NCBI GenBank assembly: GCA_012730105.1
Contig: JAAYBJ010000066.1
Location: forward strand, 1 to 64,000
Length of the DNA stretch: 64,000 nucleotides
Direction: 5' to 3'
Source of the DNA: Candidatus Hydrogenedentota bacterium
GTDB taxonomy: Bacteria > Hydrogenedentota > Hydrogenedentia > Hydrogenedentales > CAITNO01
Within the stretch, counting starts at the first letter, position 1. Each line of letters begins with the position of its first letter. Made by a program: the position numbers and the translations under genes. Shown here piece by piece: positions 53,226 through 62,668 of the stretch. The notes beneath the pieces are model-generated. The model was not told the origin of the DNA, searched no databases, and was given only the letters and a program-made list of their open reading frames with translations.

Positions 53226-56200
53226 TCAGTAGCCGATTGTTGTGAGGGTAGACGCAAAATCCACTGGCAAAGCCGCAGACGGCAATTCGACTGATGTCAG
53301 GGCATATTCGATCATGTTAAGCAGCATGCGATCCGCGGCCGGATGCCTGTCAATGTTGTCCAGAATGTTGAAGGTGTTCACAATGATTTTTCCGGCGCCA
53401 AAGCTGTACGCGCCAAGCATGACACCGGCAGCGAAGCCATCAGGACGGCTGGAGTGGCAGACGGCAAAGGCGGCCGCCGCCATGTCTTCAGGAATGTCGC
53501 CTCCCTCAAAAAATTTGTTGGTGATGATCGGTCCGTAATAGTCCCAGTCCATGACACCCCTGGATTGCAGGCCGTTGAAGAAGGCATGTTTTTTCGCAAC
53601 GCATTCCTTGTGATAGAGCCAGTCCGAAAAATGAGTGAGACCGCCCTTGTTCTCTATTGGCAGCCAGCCGAGGGGGGTGTCGCCCTTTTGGAACGCCTCC
53701 GGCTTGAGAAAGACGGCCACGCTGCCCCGGGCGACACGTTCCAGCAAGGCGGTGCGTGCGGCGGTGTCCGTGTTCGAATCGTTCATATCACCAATGAGGA
53801 TTAGGTGTCGCGTGTCCGCGGGTGTGTTGTCGAGGGGAACGACTGTAACGCCTCGGCCCGCCAGGCATTCCGTGACGCGTGGATCCATCTGGATACCTGC
53901 CACGGTGACTTGTTGCGCCGACCGGGGCGGTTCAGACAGGTAAAAGGCAAGACGGCCTCCGGCGGGCGCGCCGCCCCGTTCCAGGGTAATCGCGAGGGTG
54001 TATTTGCCGCCCGGACCAGTAAGCAAAACGTCTTCCGCAAAGACGGAGATGGAAAGAGGCCCGTCTTCACCTGCGGCGGGCGCCGGCACGGTAACCTCGG
54101 TTTTCCGTTCCCAGGCGATACCGTCGGGACCGAGGATACGCATGAATGCCGGGTACGTACCCGGTCTCAATGCGTCCTCTGTGGCCAGGACTACCTCCAC
54201 CTTGACGGGGCGATCCGTGTAACCGTGCATGGGCGCGGCGAACAAGCACCAGCGCAGGGGGGAGAAGCCGTCCTGAAGGACGTCCGCGATGCCCGGCTTG
54301 AATTCCCGCCAGAAGGTCCACAGGCCTTCCCCCGTATAGCCGTGGTCAAGGATGCCGGTCAGGTTGTAACCGCAAATCTTCGGGTTGGAACGGATCAGAT
54401 TAAAGCCCAACAGACGCTGGCGTCCATGGAGTTCCTGGCTGGCCCGGAGCATTTCCTCAGGAAAGGCGTAGACGCCTTCCATACCCAACTGTGTCCAGGC
54501 CGCGGTGAGTTTTTCCTCGGTTTGTTTGAAGTACTTATAATCATCCCATTCCGGGTTCGCGCCATGTTGTTCATAATACCGCAGTTCACGAATGGCATTC
54601 ATCAGGCTGCCGATGCCGTACTCCGACAGGAACACCGGCTTACTGTCGCTTCCCAGGTTGCGTATGCCCGCTTCGATTTCGGGAGTATGAGGCGTCCCCG
54701 GATAGACATGAGCATCGCCCGCCCCGGTAAAATAGCCGCCCCAGGGGCCGTTGCCCGCAGTCCCAGTGAATTCCGGGCTTTCCACGCCCCAGACATGTTC
54801 CCAGTGCGTGCTGCCCGGATTGGATACAGACCCGACGTTATATTGCCCGTCCCAGCGTCCGCTTTGAAACAGGATCAGGCGCGTATCATCAAGCGAGCGC
54901 AGCATTCCAAGACTGGCAATGGCGTGTTGCACCACTGGCCCGTTACCTACTTCATTCATAAGTCCGAAAATCGTCAGGCTGGGATGGTTGCGATCCCGCA
55001 GGATCATTTCCCGCAGACTGAAATCAAAGCGTTGCGCCATGGCCGGCGAGTCCTCCATGCACCAGCCGGACATGTTCTCTTCGTAGACCATCAGGCCGAT
55101 TTCATCGCAGAGGTCGAGTTGATACGGATGGGCCATGCCGGCGATAAAGCGAATCATGTTGAACCCGCAGGATTTAGCGTATAGCAGGTCTTTGCGAAGT
55201 AGGTCTTTGGCGCTGTCGGGAGGCAGAATCGCACCCACCGGACAGTGATTGCCGGTGTGAGAACTCTTTAGAAAAATCCGTTTGCCATTTAAACGGAAAT
55301 ATCCCTTCTCAACACGAAAATCCCGGAATCCGAAACGGGTAAAGTGCGCATGGGGCTGCGCATGCGAAGATTCCGGGGGAGAAGCCGGCGCGACGCGGGT
55401 GATAAGACGATAGAGAAACGGATCATCGAGTTGCCAAAGCCGGTGATTTTCTACTTTTAGTTCTGATTCGATTGCGCTGCTTCCCATGGGAAGATTTTGC
55501 GTGAACTCCAACTTGGCGGCGATATGGTTTCCGAGAGCGGGAGCGATGGTGAGCTGGAGCAGGCCTTTCACCGGGGCTGGGCTGGCATTAATTACAGTCG
55601 TCTGTACCCGCACCAGTCCTGTATTCCAGTCAGGACGCACGAAAACATCTTCAACGCGCACGGCGGGCGTCCAGAAAAGTTCGACGGGCTCGATGATGCC
55701 GCCGCTGTTGTAAGAGCCTCCGACAACAATACCGGAGGCCCCCTTGTTTCGATGGGGCGTCTGGCTCAGGATGACACCGTCAATGGGCTCTGCCGTGGGG
55801 TTTAACACCCGTACAGCGAGGCGGTTCATCTGGCCAGAGAGTAGCGCTTCGGTGATATCGAGGGTGAAAGGTGTTTCGCCGCCCTCGTGGCTGCCCACAT
55901 GCGTATCGTTCAGCCAGACATCCGCCAGGTAATCTATCGCGTGAAAACGCAGTAGACAATGCCCGCCCTCATAGGGATTGGCCGGAGGGGTGAATTCTCG
56001 CCAATACCAGGCCACGCCGTGATAAGCCGGAAGGGCTTCCTGAAAGATGCCCGGCACACGCACGGGAACCGCCTCCAGCCGGGGGCCGGTCCACCATGCT
56101 TCTTCTTTGCCCATATTATCCGGGTCTGCGGCAACCGTCCAGCCGCTTCCCTCCAGTGGCAAAAAGGTTGTCGGCAGGGCGAGGGTTTCTGCGCCTACCG

Positions 56201-56258
56201 AAACGGTAAAGATCACCATCAATGACATTGCAGCCAATGCACCCGTTCGCTTGAACAT
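53226..56258 (-). CDS. secreted GH2-family beta-glycosidase
   Basis: 1010 aa from ATG 56258 (GGAG with six-base spacing; an ATG at 56264 touches the ribosome site). Signal peptide ends SVGAE. The jelly-roll sugar-binding domain comes first (ADVWLNDTHVGSHEGGETPFTLDIT), an Ig-like domain next, then the barrel with FFLKSSHTGNHCP-type start, acid/base Glu in IFGLMNEVGNG and nucleophile Glu in PVFLSEYGIGS. Two more beta domains and a ThuA/GATase-like end (LILIGDMNDSN) follow. GH2 covers beta-galactosidase, glucuronidase and mannosidase; which of these is not clear. It shares direction with the beta-helix gene upstream. Confidence 0.9.
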   Translation of the reverse strand: MFKRTGALAAMSLMVIFTVSVGAETLALPTTFLPLEGSGWTVAADPDNMGKEEAWWTGPRLEAVPVRVPGIFQEALPAYHGVAWYWREFTPPANPYEGGHCLLRFHAIDYLADVWLNDTHVGSHEGGETPFTLDITEALLSGQMNRLAVRVLNPTAEPIDGVILSQTPHRNKGASGIVVGGSYNSGGIIEPVELFWTPAVRVEDVFVRPDWNTGLVRVQTTVINASPAPVKGLLQLTIAPALGNHIAAKLEFTQNLPMGSSAIESELKVENHRLWQLDDPFLYRLITRVAPASPPESSHAQPHAHFTRFGFRDFRVEKGYFRLNGKRIFLKSSHTGNHCPVGAILPPDSAKDLLRKDLLYAKSCGFNMIRFIAGMAHPYQLDLCDEIGLMVYEENMSGWCMEDSPAMAQRFDFSLREMILRDRNHPSLTIFGLMNEVGNGPVVQHAIASLGMLRSLDDTRLILFQSGRWDGQYNVGSVSNPGSTHWEHVWGVESPEFTGTAGNGPWGGYFTGAGDAHVYPGTPHTPEIEAGIRNLGSDSKPVFLSEYGIGSLMNAIRELRYYEQHGANPEWDDYKYFKQTEEKLTAAWTQLGMEGVYAFPEEMLRASQELHGRQRLLGFNLIRSNPKICGYNLTGILDHGYTGEGLWTFWREFKPGIADVLQDGFSPLRWCLFAAPMHGYTDRPVKVEVVLATEDALRPGTYPAFMRILGPDGIAWERKTEVTVPAPAAGEDGPLSISVFAEDVLLTGPGGKYTLAITLERGGAPAGGRLAFYLSEPPRSAQQVTVAGIQMDPRVTECLAGRGVTVVPLDNTPADTRHLILIGDMNDSNTDTAARTALLERVARGSVAVFLKPEAFQKGDTPLGWLPIENKGGLTHFSDWLYHKECVAKKHAFFNGLQSRGVMDWDYYGPIITNKFFEGGDIPEDMAAAAFAVCHSSRPDGFAAGVMLGAYSFGAGKIIVNTFNILDNIDRHPAADRMLLNMIEYALTSVELPSAALPVDFASTLTTIGY

Positions 56259-56376
56259 GATCATCTCCTATAGTTTCCGGGTGTATAAATTCAAATTGCC
56301 GTTAGATGACGGAAGTGTTTTGTTTTGTATATATCTGAAGGAGGAGTAGGCCGGTAAATTCTAATAAATCCTGATG

Positions 56377-57558
56377 TTATTCGCTGCTATTGTTAGCGAT
56401 AAGAATATTCGGCACGGCCTCTCCCAGAAAACTATTGTTGATTTCAGCCACATCCGGCATATTACCACTGATATAGATTACGGCGGTCTGATGTGCGCTT
56501 GTCTGAAATATATTGCCTGCGATTCGAACCCCGCCTGTTACCATGTCATATTCCACCGCGTCATCCAGGCGGATTTCGCAGTCCATTTCGCCATGGTCTT
56601 TGCGTCCGTTTTCGATAAAGAGATTACCGGAAACGATAATGGACCGCACATCCGGCATCCAGAGCCCCTCCCGTCCGCTATGCCGGATGATGTTGTTTGA
56701 CAGGGTGCAATACTGGCTGTTCCGTTCAATGGTCACGCCCCGCGAACCGTTGTCGCAGATAAGATTCCCGGAGGCGGAGATGTTTTCGCACCCCTCAAGA
56801 AAATAACCGCCCATGGCGCTTCCGGAAACGGTGTTGTTGGTAAACTGCCCGTTGGTACAGTGATAGAAGTGGGTTCCGTCCGATTGAGCGTCCTCAAAGT
56901 GGCTGGTGTCAACGGACCATCCGTCAACGTGATAGAAGGCCACGGTTCCTTGGTCTTCCCGTTCGCTACCGGGCACAGGCCCTTTGTTCGGTTGCAGATA
57001 ATCGACATAGGTGTTGCAGCAATTGATGCCAGTGATATGAGTTACATGGACGTTGCTGATGACATGGTCGCCTTCCCCTCCGAACACGCCAATGGCATTG
57101 CTGGACAGGTTCTTACAGAACAAGTTATCGATGTGAATATTGCTGGACTTTCCAACCACCCGGACGCCTGCGATATTTGTCCCGGGATCCCAGGTTTCAC
57201 GCGCACCGATAATGGCGCCGCCTTTCATAACGATGTTGGATACACTTTCCAGAAGGAAGGCCTGCCCGTCCTCGCTCAGCTCTTCCGAGAGGATGAATGA
57301 GGCCCCGTCCATGAGTAATGTTACCCCATCAGGAATCCGTAATCCTGACGGACTGGTGAGGTGGTACTCACCTGGCGCGAACAGGAAGCGGTTCAGCCCG
57401 GAGTTGTCAAGACGTTCCTGGATCCATGCCTGATGTAAAGCGGCATCGGCCTTGTCATAGGGGCCTATGGCGTAGGTAAGGGAGGAATCGACGGAAGGAA
57501 CGGTGACACAGCCCGATGTGATCAGCAGGGGACATAGGAAATAAAGACGATATTTCAT
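56377..57558 (-). CDS. right-handed beta-helix lipoprotein
   Basis: 393 aa. Lipobox ITSGC puts the lipid on C17. After an N-terminal helix typical of pectate-lyase-like folds (AALHQAWIQERLD, FLFAPGEYHLTSPSGLRIPDG) come about eight beta-helix turns (NIHIDNLFCKNLSSNAIGVFGG, GVTIERNSQYCTLSNNIIRHS), with NosD-like Asn and Gly ladders. Such proteins are polysaccharide lyases or hydrolases (pectin, alginate, chondroitin), or binders. No catalytic residues can be fixed. GGGAG precedes the ATG. Confidence 0.85.
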   Translation of the reverse strand: MKYRLYFLCPLLITSGCVTVPSVDSSLTYAIGPYDKADAALHQAWIQERLDNSGLNRFLFAPGEYHLTSPSGLRIPDGVTLLMDGASFILSEELSEDGQAFLLESVSNIVMKGGAIIGARETWDPGTNIAGVRVVGKSSNIHIDNLFCKNLSSNAIGVFGGEGDHVISNVHVTHITGINCCNTYVDYLQPNKGPVPGSEREDQGTVAFYHVDGWSVDTSHFEDAQSDGTHFYHCTNGQFTNNTVSGSAMGGYFLEGCENISASGNLICDNGSRGVTIERNSQYCTLSNNIIRHSGREGLWMPDVRSIIVSGNLFIENGRKDHGEMDCEIRLDDAVEYDMVTGGVRIAGNIFQTSAHQTAVIYISGNMPDVAEINNSFLGEAVPNILIANNSSE

Positions 57559-57741
57559 TCTATTTTACTCCCGGGTGCAGGTTTCGTGCCCTACTCCATT
57601 GTATCAGGCGTCCCGGGAGAAGTGAAATGGTGCGCCCTGCATAAGATGTAAACGTTGCAAGTGCCGCCCCAGTTTTGATCAAATACGGCAATGGGGCGGT
57701 TCGTAAAACGGGGGTGACACTCCTCCATAGGGTAAGCATTC

Positions 57742-58377
57742 ATGAGTCATACTATTCGAAAATTTGATGAAGAGGCCGCTTCCTGGGACGACAAACCCCA
57801 CAGGCACAAACTGGCGACGGATATTGGCAATGCCCTGCAGATGGCCGTAACTTTCTCGGAAAATATGCATATTCTGGATTTCGGTTGCGGTACCGGGCTT
57901 GTCGCCCTGCAACTGGCGGGGAAAGTCGGGAAGATTACCGGCGCGGACAGTTCCCGGGGAATGCTTGAGGTGTTCCGCGAGAAGGCTAAACGGGCCGCTC
58001 TGGATAATGTCAATACCCTGCACCTCGGTTCGGAAGAACGTATGGTGTCTTCAGACCGGTATGATGTGATTGTGAGCAGCATGACCCTGCACCATATCCG
58101 GAATGTTGAGCAACTATTGCGCGATTTTCACCAACTTTTACGACCGGGTGGGATTTTGTCACTGGCAGATCTGGATTCGGATGACGGCCAGTTTCATCAA
58201 GACAAGGCGGGAGTATTTCACCAGAGTTTTGACCGTGGCCAACTGAAGTGCATGTTGGCCGATGCCGGATTTTCGTCCATGGTGGACTGTACTGCCGGAC
58301 AAGTTACCCGGCCAGTCGCTGATACGGGAGCCATGAGAACATTTACGGTATTTCTGATTACCGCTTGTCGCGTTTGA
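57742..58377 (+). CDS. class I SAM-dependent methyltransferase
   Basis: 211 aa, cytosolic. N-terminus FDEEAASWDDKPHR is common in UbiE/SmtA-like methyltransferases. SAM loop ILDFGCGTGLVALQLA, motif II VNTLHLGSEE, and the post-loop YDVIVSSMTLHHIRNVEQLLRDFHQLLRPGG. The substrate is not inferable; families with this layout act on quinones, small acids and thiols. AGGGTAAG precedes the ATG. It is transcribed toward the acetyltransferase-like gene, 93 bases before it. Confidence 0.88.
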   Translation: MSHTIRKFDEEAASWDDKPHRHKLATDIGNALQMAVTFSENMHILDFGCGTGLVALQLAGKVGKITGADSSRGMLEVFREKAKRAALDNVNTLHLGSEERMVSSDRYDVIVSSMTLHHIRNVEQLLRDFHQLLRPGGILSLADLDSDDGQFHQDKAGVFHQSFDRGQLKCMLADAGFSSMVDCTAGQVTRPVADTGAMRTFTVFLITACRV

Positions 58378-58470
58378 TTTGTGGGGTGTTTTTAAATCAT
58401 TCGTTATCGACAACGGATGTTCGTGAAGGGGCCGTCTATGGGGATTAACTTTGACCGTGGGAGAAAAACT

Positions 58471-59595
58471 ATGGAGACGGAAAGTAATGCCCAGACTCAG
58501 GCACCGTCTGCCCGCATCGTCAGCGTGGATGTGCTTCGAGGTTTTGATATGTTCTGGCTTGTCGGAGGGGCCGGAGTCGCCCTCGGCATTGGGCGCTTGC
58601 TGGGCAGCCCGTTTAAGGAAGGTGTATTACGGCAGTTTGAACATGCGAAGTGGGAGGGGTTTTATTTTTACGACCTGATTTTTCCGCTCTTCGTATTCCT
58701 AGCGGGCATGTCCATCGCTTTTTCAATGGGGCGTATCCTGCGGGAAGGGGGACGCCTGCCGGCGATGAAACGGCTTTTCCGCCGTTGTGTCATCATGTTT
58801 CTGCTTGGTATTCTGTACAATGGCGGGTTGGCACAGCCGTGGCCCGAAGTGCGTATTATGGGCGTGCTTCAGCGTATCGCGTTGTGCTGCCTCTTTGCCG
58901 GGCTGTTATTTTGTTTCGTCGATTGGCGTGGACTGACGGTTGTCTTATTGCTTTCGTTGCTGGGATATTGGGCGTTGTTGAGTTTTGTCCCCGCGCCAGG
59001 ATTGGCCGAGGTCTCATGGGCCGAAGGGCAAAATTGGGCCTGCTGGCTGGACTCCGTGGCGCTGCCCGGGCACAAGCATTATCAAACCTATGATCCGGAG
59101 GGCCTGCTAAGCACGATTCCTGCGGTGGGAACCTGCCTGATGGGCGTTCTCGCCGGGTTGGCCCTGAAGTCTTCCACCTTCCGGCCGGGTCAAAAAGTGT
59201 TGGGATTCTTCCTCGGGGGCGCGGCACTGGTGGCGCTCGGTTACTTCTGGGGATACCAGTGTCCCATTATCAAGAAAATCTGGACGCCTAGTTATGTCTG
59301 CGTGGCTGGGGGATACAGCCTGATGCTGCTGGCGATATTCTTTTTTGTGGTTGACGTCCTTGAAATCCGTTGGTGGATAGCGCCCTTTGTTTGGATCGGC
59401 GTTAATCCGCTCACGGTCTATCTGGCGCGCAGCCTGATCGAATTCAACAAAATCGCGGAGCGCTTCGTGGGCGGCAGTATCGCCGCTTGGGCGGGAGCAG
59501 ATGGTGGCTATTTACTGAAGATGGGTGTTTCCCTGTTGCTGGTGCTGCTCTTTGTCTGGTTTTTAAATAAAAAACACATTTATCTTCGCCTTTAA
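58471..59595 (+). CDS. DUF5009 membrane protein, heparan-alpha-glucosaminide N-acetyltransferase-like
   Basis: 374 aa from ATG 58471 (GGGAG upstream; ATGs at 58417 and 58438 would add residues of no family likeness). Family start RIVSVDVLRGFDMFWLVGGAG, then about ten membrane helices; YDLIFPLFVFLAGMSIAFSMGR and VRIMGVLQRIALCCLFAGLL are the core segments of HGSNAT/NagX proteins. HGSNAT transfers acetyl from cytosolic acetyl-CoA to terminal glucosamine of heparan; bacterial relatives probably acetylate amino sugars. It lies beside the glycosidase district, consistent with amino-sugar glycan use or surface modification. Confidence 0.86.
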   Translation: METESNAQTQAPSARIVSVDVLRGFDMFWLVGGAGVALGIGRLLGSPFKEGVLRQFEHAKWEGFYFYDLIFPLFVFLAGMSIAFSMGRILREGGRLPAMKRLFRRCVIMFLLGILYNGGLAQPWPEVRIMGVLQRIALCCLFAGLLFCFVDWRGLTVVLLLSLLGYWALLSFVPAPGLAEVSWAEGQNWACWLDSVALPGHKHYQTYDPEGLLSTIPAVGTCLMGVLAGLALKSSTFRPGQKVLGFFLGGAALVALGYFWGYQCPIIKKIWTPSYVCVAGGYSLMLLAIFFFVVDVLEIRWWIAPFVWIGVNPLTVYLARSLIEFNKIAERFVGGSIAAWAGADGGYLLKMGVSLLLVLLFVWFLNKKHIYLRL

Positions 59596-59621
59596 AATCC
59601 CTGACGTTTTTGCCGAACACC

Positions 59622-59658
59622 AAAAAAGAGCCTGCGGCGTTTCGGGGCGCCGCAGGCT
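59622..59658 (-). terminator. Rho-independent terminator of the C25 peptidase gene
   Basis: Perfect 11-bp stem AGCCTGCGGCG (59629-59639) with CGCCGCAGGCT (59648-59658), 8-base loop. On the minus strand the stem is followed by a T6 run (plus-strand A6 at 59622-59627), 26 bases after the gene's stop. It may also end the plus-strand transcript of the upstream gene less efficiently. Confidence 0.9.
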
Positions 59659-59684
59659 TGAGTGTGCGGGGTCCTAGTTGTATC

Positions 59685-62558
59685 TTAGTTGATTTTTTCA
59701 GCAGTCAGGATTTTCGCCTCGGCATTTTCAGCATTGGCGATAAAAACGAGCGGGGCGCTGGTGCTCACCTCTTCCAGGAAGTCAACAAAGGCCACACCGT
59801 TTTTGACAACCCCGCGGCCGATAGGGGTTTGGATTTTGCGCAGGAAAGGCTCTTCATAAACGGTGATTATGGCGCCTTCCTGTGCGTATTCAAGATTTAT
59901 GCCCGTGGCAAATTCCTGTTGTTCGGCCAGAATCAATCCCAGATAGCGGTACTTGAGCACGCCGGGCAAGATGAAAATATTGGGATTGCTGGTCCAAATC
60001 TCCAGTGTCGGGTCGCCGATGCAGTGCCACAGGTAAAGTTCGTTTACGGCATCAGAATTGGCAATTGTCGCGCCCATAACGCTGGTGCCGACTTTGGACA
60101 TCAGGTAGAGTTTTCCGTGATTGAGGATATCTCCCAGGCGGCGTTGTGCCGTGGCGGCGCCGAAGGAGCCGATGGCGTTTGGCCAGATGGCATCATAGAA
60201 GCCCTGTGTCAGCGTGCTATTGGCCCAACTCGGACTGTTGCGCGTGTCACCCAGGATACCGACCGCGCCACCGTTCGCCTTACGTAACAACTTCTCACAG
60301 AAATAAACGTTTCCTACGGTGGTCCCATAGGCGCCTCCTGCAGTCTCGTTGTCCCAGAAACCGCTAGCGCAGTTGACGCTGAACACTACGGGTTGCAGTG
60401 TGCCGTTGGTCAGGTCGTCAATTTCGGGCAACTCGTATTCGGGATGGCTCCATCCTTCTTCCCAGCCATGATCGCGGTGCATAATGAGGAAACGGCCTTC
60501 ATTCCAGGCGTTCGTGATATCGTCTGAATCAGCGTTCCAGGCGAATCCGCTCGATGCGCCGATGGCGGTCGGAAGCAGGCTGCCGTCATAATATCGGGTG
60601 GGGGTGGAAGTGCCCGTTTCCATATACAGCCTGTCCACCGTCTTGCCGGCGCTGACCATGACGTTGCGCGCAAATTCCGACACTTCGATGAAGGTGCGCT
60701 GATCCGTGCCGTAGGAGGCGCCGTCGCGACAGCATTGGAACTGCGAAGCCAGGGACGCGTGACTGTAAAAGGTGGTGTTGAAAGGAGGAGTGTCTTCATA
60801 GGCGATAATTTTATTGATCACCGTGTTTGCTTGTTCCAGCGTGTCGACGGGAATGCGTCCCACCGCGAAGTCGGGTATGGTGTCCGTTCCCACCGCGCCG
60901 AGAATGGCATAGGGCCAGTCGGTTCCGATGCTGTTTTGATAGAAGGGGGCAATAAATTCGGCATCGCCCAGCAGCAGAATATAGGAGGGGCGGATGGCCA
61001 TGGCGTAATAGTGGTCGTGGATAAACGTGTCAATCTCCTCTTTTGTGGTGCGGCCTGTTATCCCGGAGCCGGTGCCGCATTGATATACGTTTGTCCAGAT
61101 GCCTTTGCTGCGCTTCCAGTCACGCAGGGCGATTGCCGCATCATTAAAATCGGGATGGGTTAGAATCATGAACTCTTCTCCCAGCAATACCGGCTTGATC
61201 CGACCCTCCACAAAATATTCAATCGCGTTCTTGTTCAGTACCGCCTTGGTAAAGGCGGGTGAGCTGCTTTCAAAAGGACTTAGCATGGCTTCCGTGAGAA
61301 ATGCGCCGCTGCCGCCACTGAATTCCACGTCAAAATTCACGTTGTCAAAGAGCACCAACCTGTTGCTTTGCGGGTAATACTGCCCTGTCGCAACCTCCAC
61401 AAGGTAGTATTCCATATCCCGGGCGTCGCCGAGGTAATTTACAGTAATGGGGGAAGGCGGGTAGGCATTGTCAGAGTTATAGGTCGACGAGTCCAGGGCA
61501 AAAGGCTTGTCTTCAAAAATGGAGGGGTCGGGCCTGGCGTCCACCGGTTGCTCCTGGCAGGGATAGAGGTTCAGGAAGATTTCTTCGGCTATTTCAGGCT
61601 CGGCTTTGGTCAGCAACACTTCCACATCGGCGCCGCGCGGCGCTGCGATCAGCCGCCGCAAGATGGGAATGCCGGGTTTGCCCGGCTCTCCCCCGATTGC
61701 CTCGGCGCCCGGAATATGGACCTGGGTAAAGACCTCTCTCACGCTACCGTCACCAAGGGCAATCGTCTGTACCATGGGCTCTCCGAATAAGCCGAGAGCG
61801 CCGAGCATCTTGGTGGTCTCTTCTCCGACTTCGGCTTCAGCCACCAGCCCCAGACGTTCCGCCCCGGGGCAGACGCTTTTTACCGGAATGGAGCCAAGCA
61901 TATCATAGCGGAGCATTCGCCCCATGTTATACAGCTCTTCAGCAAATCCAACCGCCGCGCCTAGCCGAACATTCTGGGCTTTTTCCAGGAATTTTCCCTC
62001 TAGAACCTCAGCGGATCCGCACGGATCACCCCCACGGTAAAGAAGTTCCGCTTCCAGAAGCCGGGCTTCGAGTTCTAACTCATCGTCTTCTTCAAGAACA
62101 TCATCAGGATCATTTAGAATCAACGTATGTAAAGTTTCATATTCTCCAAGAATACTTTCCACGGCGGTGGCGATGGTTGGTGTTGCGTTCGCTTGTGCGC
62201 CGGCGGCATAATTCCCGGCGCTGTCGTAGGCGAATGCGGCATAAAAATACTCCGTGCCGTTCGCGGCGGTGGCATCCGTATGTGTCGTTCCCAGACCATT
62301 GTAAACGGCGGTGCCGTCCGTGTGTGAAGTAGGCGGCGTGATAGTCTTACGGACAACGGCTACACCGGCGAGGTCTTCATCAGCAGGGTTGTTCCATGTC
62401 AGTACAACCTGTGCATCCCCGGCGGCGGCGGAAAAATTGGTCACTATGCCCGGAGGTGTGGTGTCTTCCGGACATCCGGTAAAGATCGTGGCTATCATGA
62501 ATACGCCCGGTAACAATATCAGGTGCATCCAACCGACTCGGCCCTTTTGGGTACTCAT
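59685..62558 (-). CDS. gingipain-type (C25) cysteine peptidase lipoprotein
   Basis: 957 aa. Lipobox IFTGC with C29 acylated; a fibronectin-III-like domain at about 36-125 (PPGIVTNFSAAAGDAQVVLTWN). Then a helical, acidic region and a beta domain, and the C25 catalytic part from about 480 (YILLLGDAEFIAPFYQ, TIPDFAVGRIPV). The dyad His stands in MHRDHGWEEGW near residue 695 and the nucleophile Cys in FSVNCASGFWDNE near 730. C25 peptidases cut after Arg or Lys in other phyla; specificity here is unknown. AAAGGAG precedes the ATG. It has its own promoter and terminator, so it is a one-gene unit. Confidence 0.87.
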   Translation of the reverse strand: MSTQKGRVGWMHLILLPGVFMIATIFTGCPEDTTPPGIVTNFSAAAGDAQVVLTWNNPADEDLAGVAVVRKTITPPTSHTDGTAVYNGLGTTHTDATAANGTEYFYAAFAYDSAGNYAAGAQANATPTIATAVESILGEYETLHTLILNDPDDVLEEDDELELEARLLEAELLYRGGDPCGSAEVLEGKFLEKAQNVRLGAAVGFAEELYNMGRMLRYDMLGSIPVKSVCPGAERLGLVAEAEVGEETTKMLGALGLFGEPMVQTIALGDGSVREVFTQVHIPGAEAIGGEPGKPGIPILRRLIAAPRGADVEVLLTKAEPEIAEEIFLNLYPCQEQPVDARPDPSIFEDKPFALDSSTYNSDNAYPPSPITVNYLGDARDMEYYLVEVATGQYYPQSNRLVLFDNVNFDVEFSGGSGAFLTEAMLSPFESSSPAFTKAVLNKNAIEYFVEGRIKPVLLGEEFMILTHPDFNDAAIALRDWKRSKGIWTNVYQCGTGSGITGRTTKEEIDTFIHDHYYAMAIRPSYILLLGDAEFIAPFYQNSIGTDWPYAILGAVGTDTIPDFAVGRIPVDTLEQANTVINKIIAYEDTPPFNTTFYSHASLASQFQCCRDGASYGTDQRTFIEVSEFARNVMVSAGKTVDRLYMETGTSTPTRYYDGSLLPTAIGASSGFAWNADSDDITNAWNEGRFLIMHRDHGWEEGWSHPEYELPEIDDLTNGTLQPVVFSVNCASGFWDNETAGGAYGTTVGNVYFCEKLLRKANGGAVGILGDTRNSPSWANSTLTQGFYDAIWPNAIGSFGAATAQRRLGDILNHGKLYLMSKVGTSVMGATIANSDAVNELYLWHCIGDPTLEIWTSNPNIFILPGVLKYRYLGLILAEQQEFATGINLEYAQEGAIITVYEEPFLRKIQTPIGRGVVKNGVAFVDFLEEVSTSAPLVFIANAENAEAKILTAEKIN

Positions 62559-62584
62559 TTTTCTGTCTCCTTTGGTTTCTTTTG

Positions 62585-62596
62585 TTCACATGTGAA
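62585..62596. promoter_or_regulatory. perfect 12-base palindrome in the C25 leader
   Basis: TTCACATGTGAA at 62585-62596, downstream of the mapped promoter and 26 bases before the C25 start codon. Its place suits an operator for a dimeric regulator; no regulator is known. Confidence 0.35.
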
Positions 62597-62639
62597 ACGC
62601 ATCATCTGAGAAGCACAAATACATAATGTTTAAGTTGTT

Positions 62640-62668
62640 ATATTAGCATAAAAAGTATAAAATTTCAA
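62640..62668 (-). promoter_or_regulatory. promoter of the C25 peptidase gene
   Basis: On the minus strand, TTGAAA (62663-62668), 17 bases, then TAATAT (62640-62645) preceded by TGC, which also gives an extended -10. Confidence 0.55.

Noticed and set aside
53805-55184. 459-residue open frame on the plus strand
   Set aside because: It lies wholly antisense to the GH2 gene, whose domains are well supported; the frame has no recognisable motifs, ribosome site or signal peptide.
56515-56545. GATTCGAACCCC string resembling a tRNA T-arm
   Set aside because: It is inside the beta-helix gene and no acceptor or anticodon arms can be folded around it.
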